DNA of 5,355 nucleotides, taken from assembly GCA_934527325.1 (NCBI GenBank), contig CAKTAG010000054.1, forward strand, positions 1-5,355, in the 5' to 3' direction. The translations under genes were made by a program, and so were the position numbers. This document shows, piece by piece, positions 5,343 through 5,355 of this stretch. Under the pieces are notes generated by a model. It was not told the DNA's origin. It made no database searches and saw only the letters and a program-made list of their open reading frames with translations. The stretch comes from an uncultured Candidatus Soleaferrea sp. Its GTDB lineage: Bacteria > Bacillota > Clostridia > Oscillospirales > Ruminococcaceae. The first letter of the stretch is position 1, and each line of letters begins with the position of its first letter.

Positions 5343-5355
5343 AGGAGGACAAAAT
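5343..5355 (+). promoter_or_regulatory. Shine-Dalgarno of a gene starting at the window edge
   Basis: AGGAGG (5343-5348) is a perfect ribosome binding site. Five bases later the window ends in 'at' (5354-5355), the first two bases of a probable ATG. The gene itself cannot be identified. TATAAT at 5323-5328 and 5331-5336 could serve as a -10, but neither has a recognisable -35 at proper spacing. Confidence 0.6.

Overview
This is a very AT-rich window whose genes all lie on the + strand. The gene content suggests a low-GC Firmicute, most likely a clostridial or Oscillospiraceae-like anaerobe. The clues are a clostridial-style NifS/NifU (IscS/IscU) pair, a 6S RNA with the Firmicute type of fold, an A/V-type ATPase proteolipid made of one N-terminal hydrophobic segment plus one two-helix hairpin, and sigma-A promoters. 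Taxonomy is inferred from these features only. All seven Trp codons I checked in the intact genes are TGG, so I read TGA as a stop.

Layout. Positions 1-269 hold the 3' end of a pduL-like phosphotransacylase gene that looks broken: it has an in-frame TGA and lacks the segment carrying the second HxH metal-binding pair. Its last 11 bases overlap a family-6 uracil/hypoxanthine-DNA glycosylase gene (259-765). A strong sigma-A-type promoter (783-811) and a leader with a 14-bp-arm palindrome (886-915) precede a four-gene A/V-type ATPase cluster. Its order is subunit K (950-1324), F (1372-1680), E (1786-2379) and D (2411-3037), and a hairpin at 3040-3080 ends it. The catalytic A and B subunits, which normally sit between E/F and D in clostridial operons, are missing here, as are I and C. 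Next come iscS (3260-4420) and iscU (4478-4879), a cysteine desulfurase and its Fe-S scaffold.

The right end is non-coding. A near-consensus promoter (4952-4980) drives a structured RNA at about 4987-5187 that I identify as 6S RNA from its fold, followed by an intrinsic terminator (5188-5224). Two bases after the terminator's T-run, the sequence changes to a GC-rich block that begins GTGCGCC. This block resembles the first about 60 nt of domain I of a bacterial group II intron. Group IIC introns are known to insert just downstream of terminators, so this looks like a 3'-truncated intron remnant. The window ends on a perfect Shine-Dalgarno (5343-5348) and 'at', probably the start of the next gene.

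The unusual points are the decayed pduL, the ATPase cluster without its catalytic core, and the 6S terminator carrying a group II intron 5' fragment. The first two fit gene loss or genome reduction. I did not find a wholly new multi-gene system.
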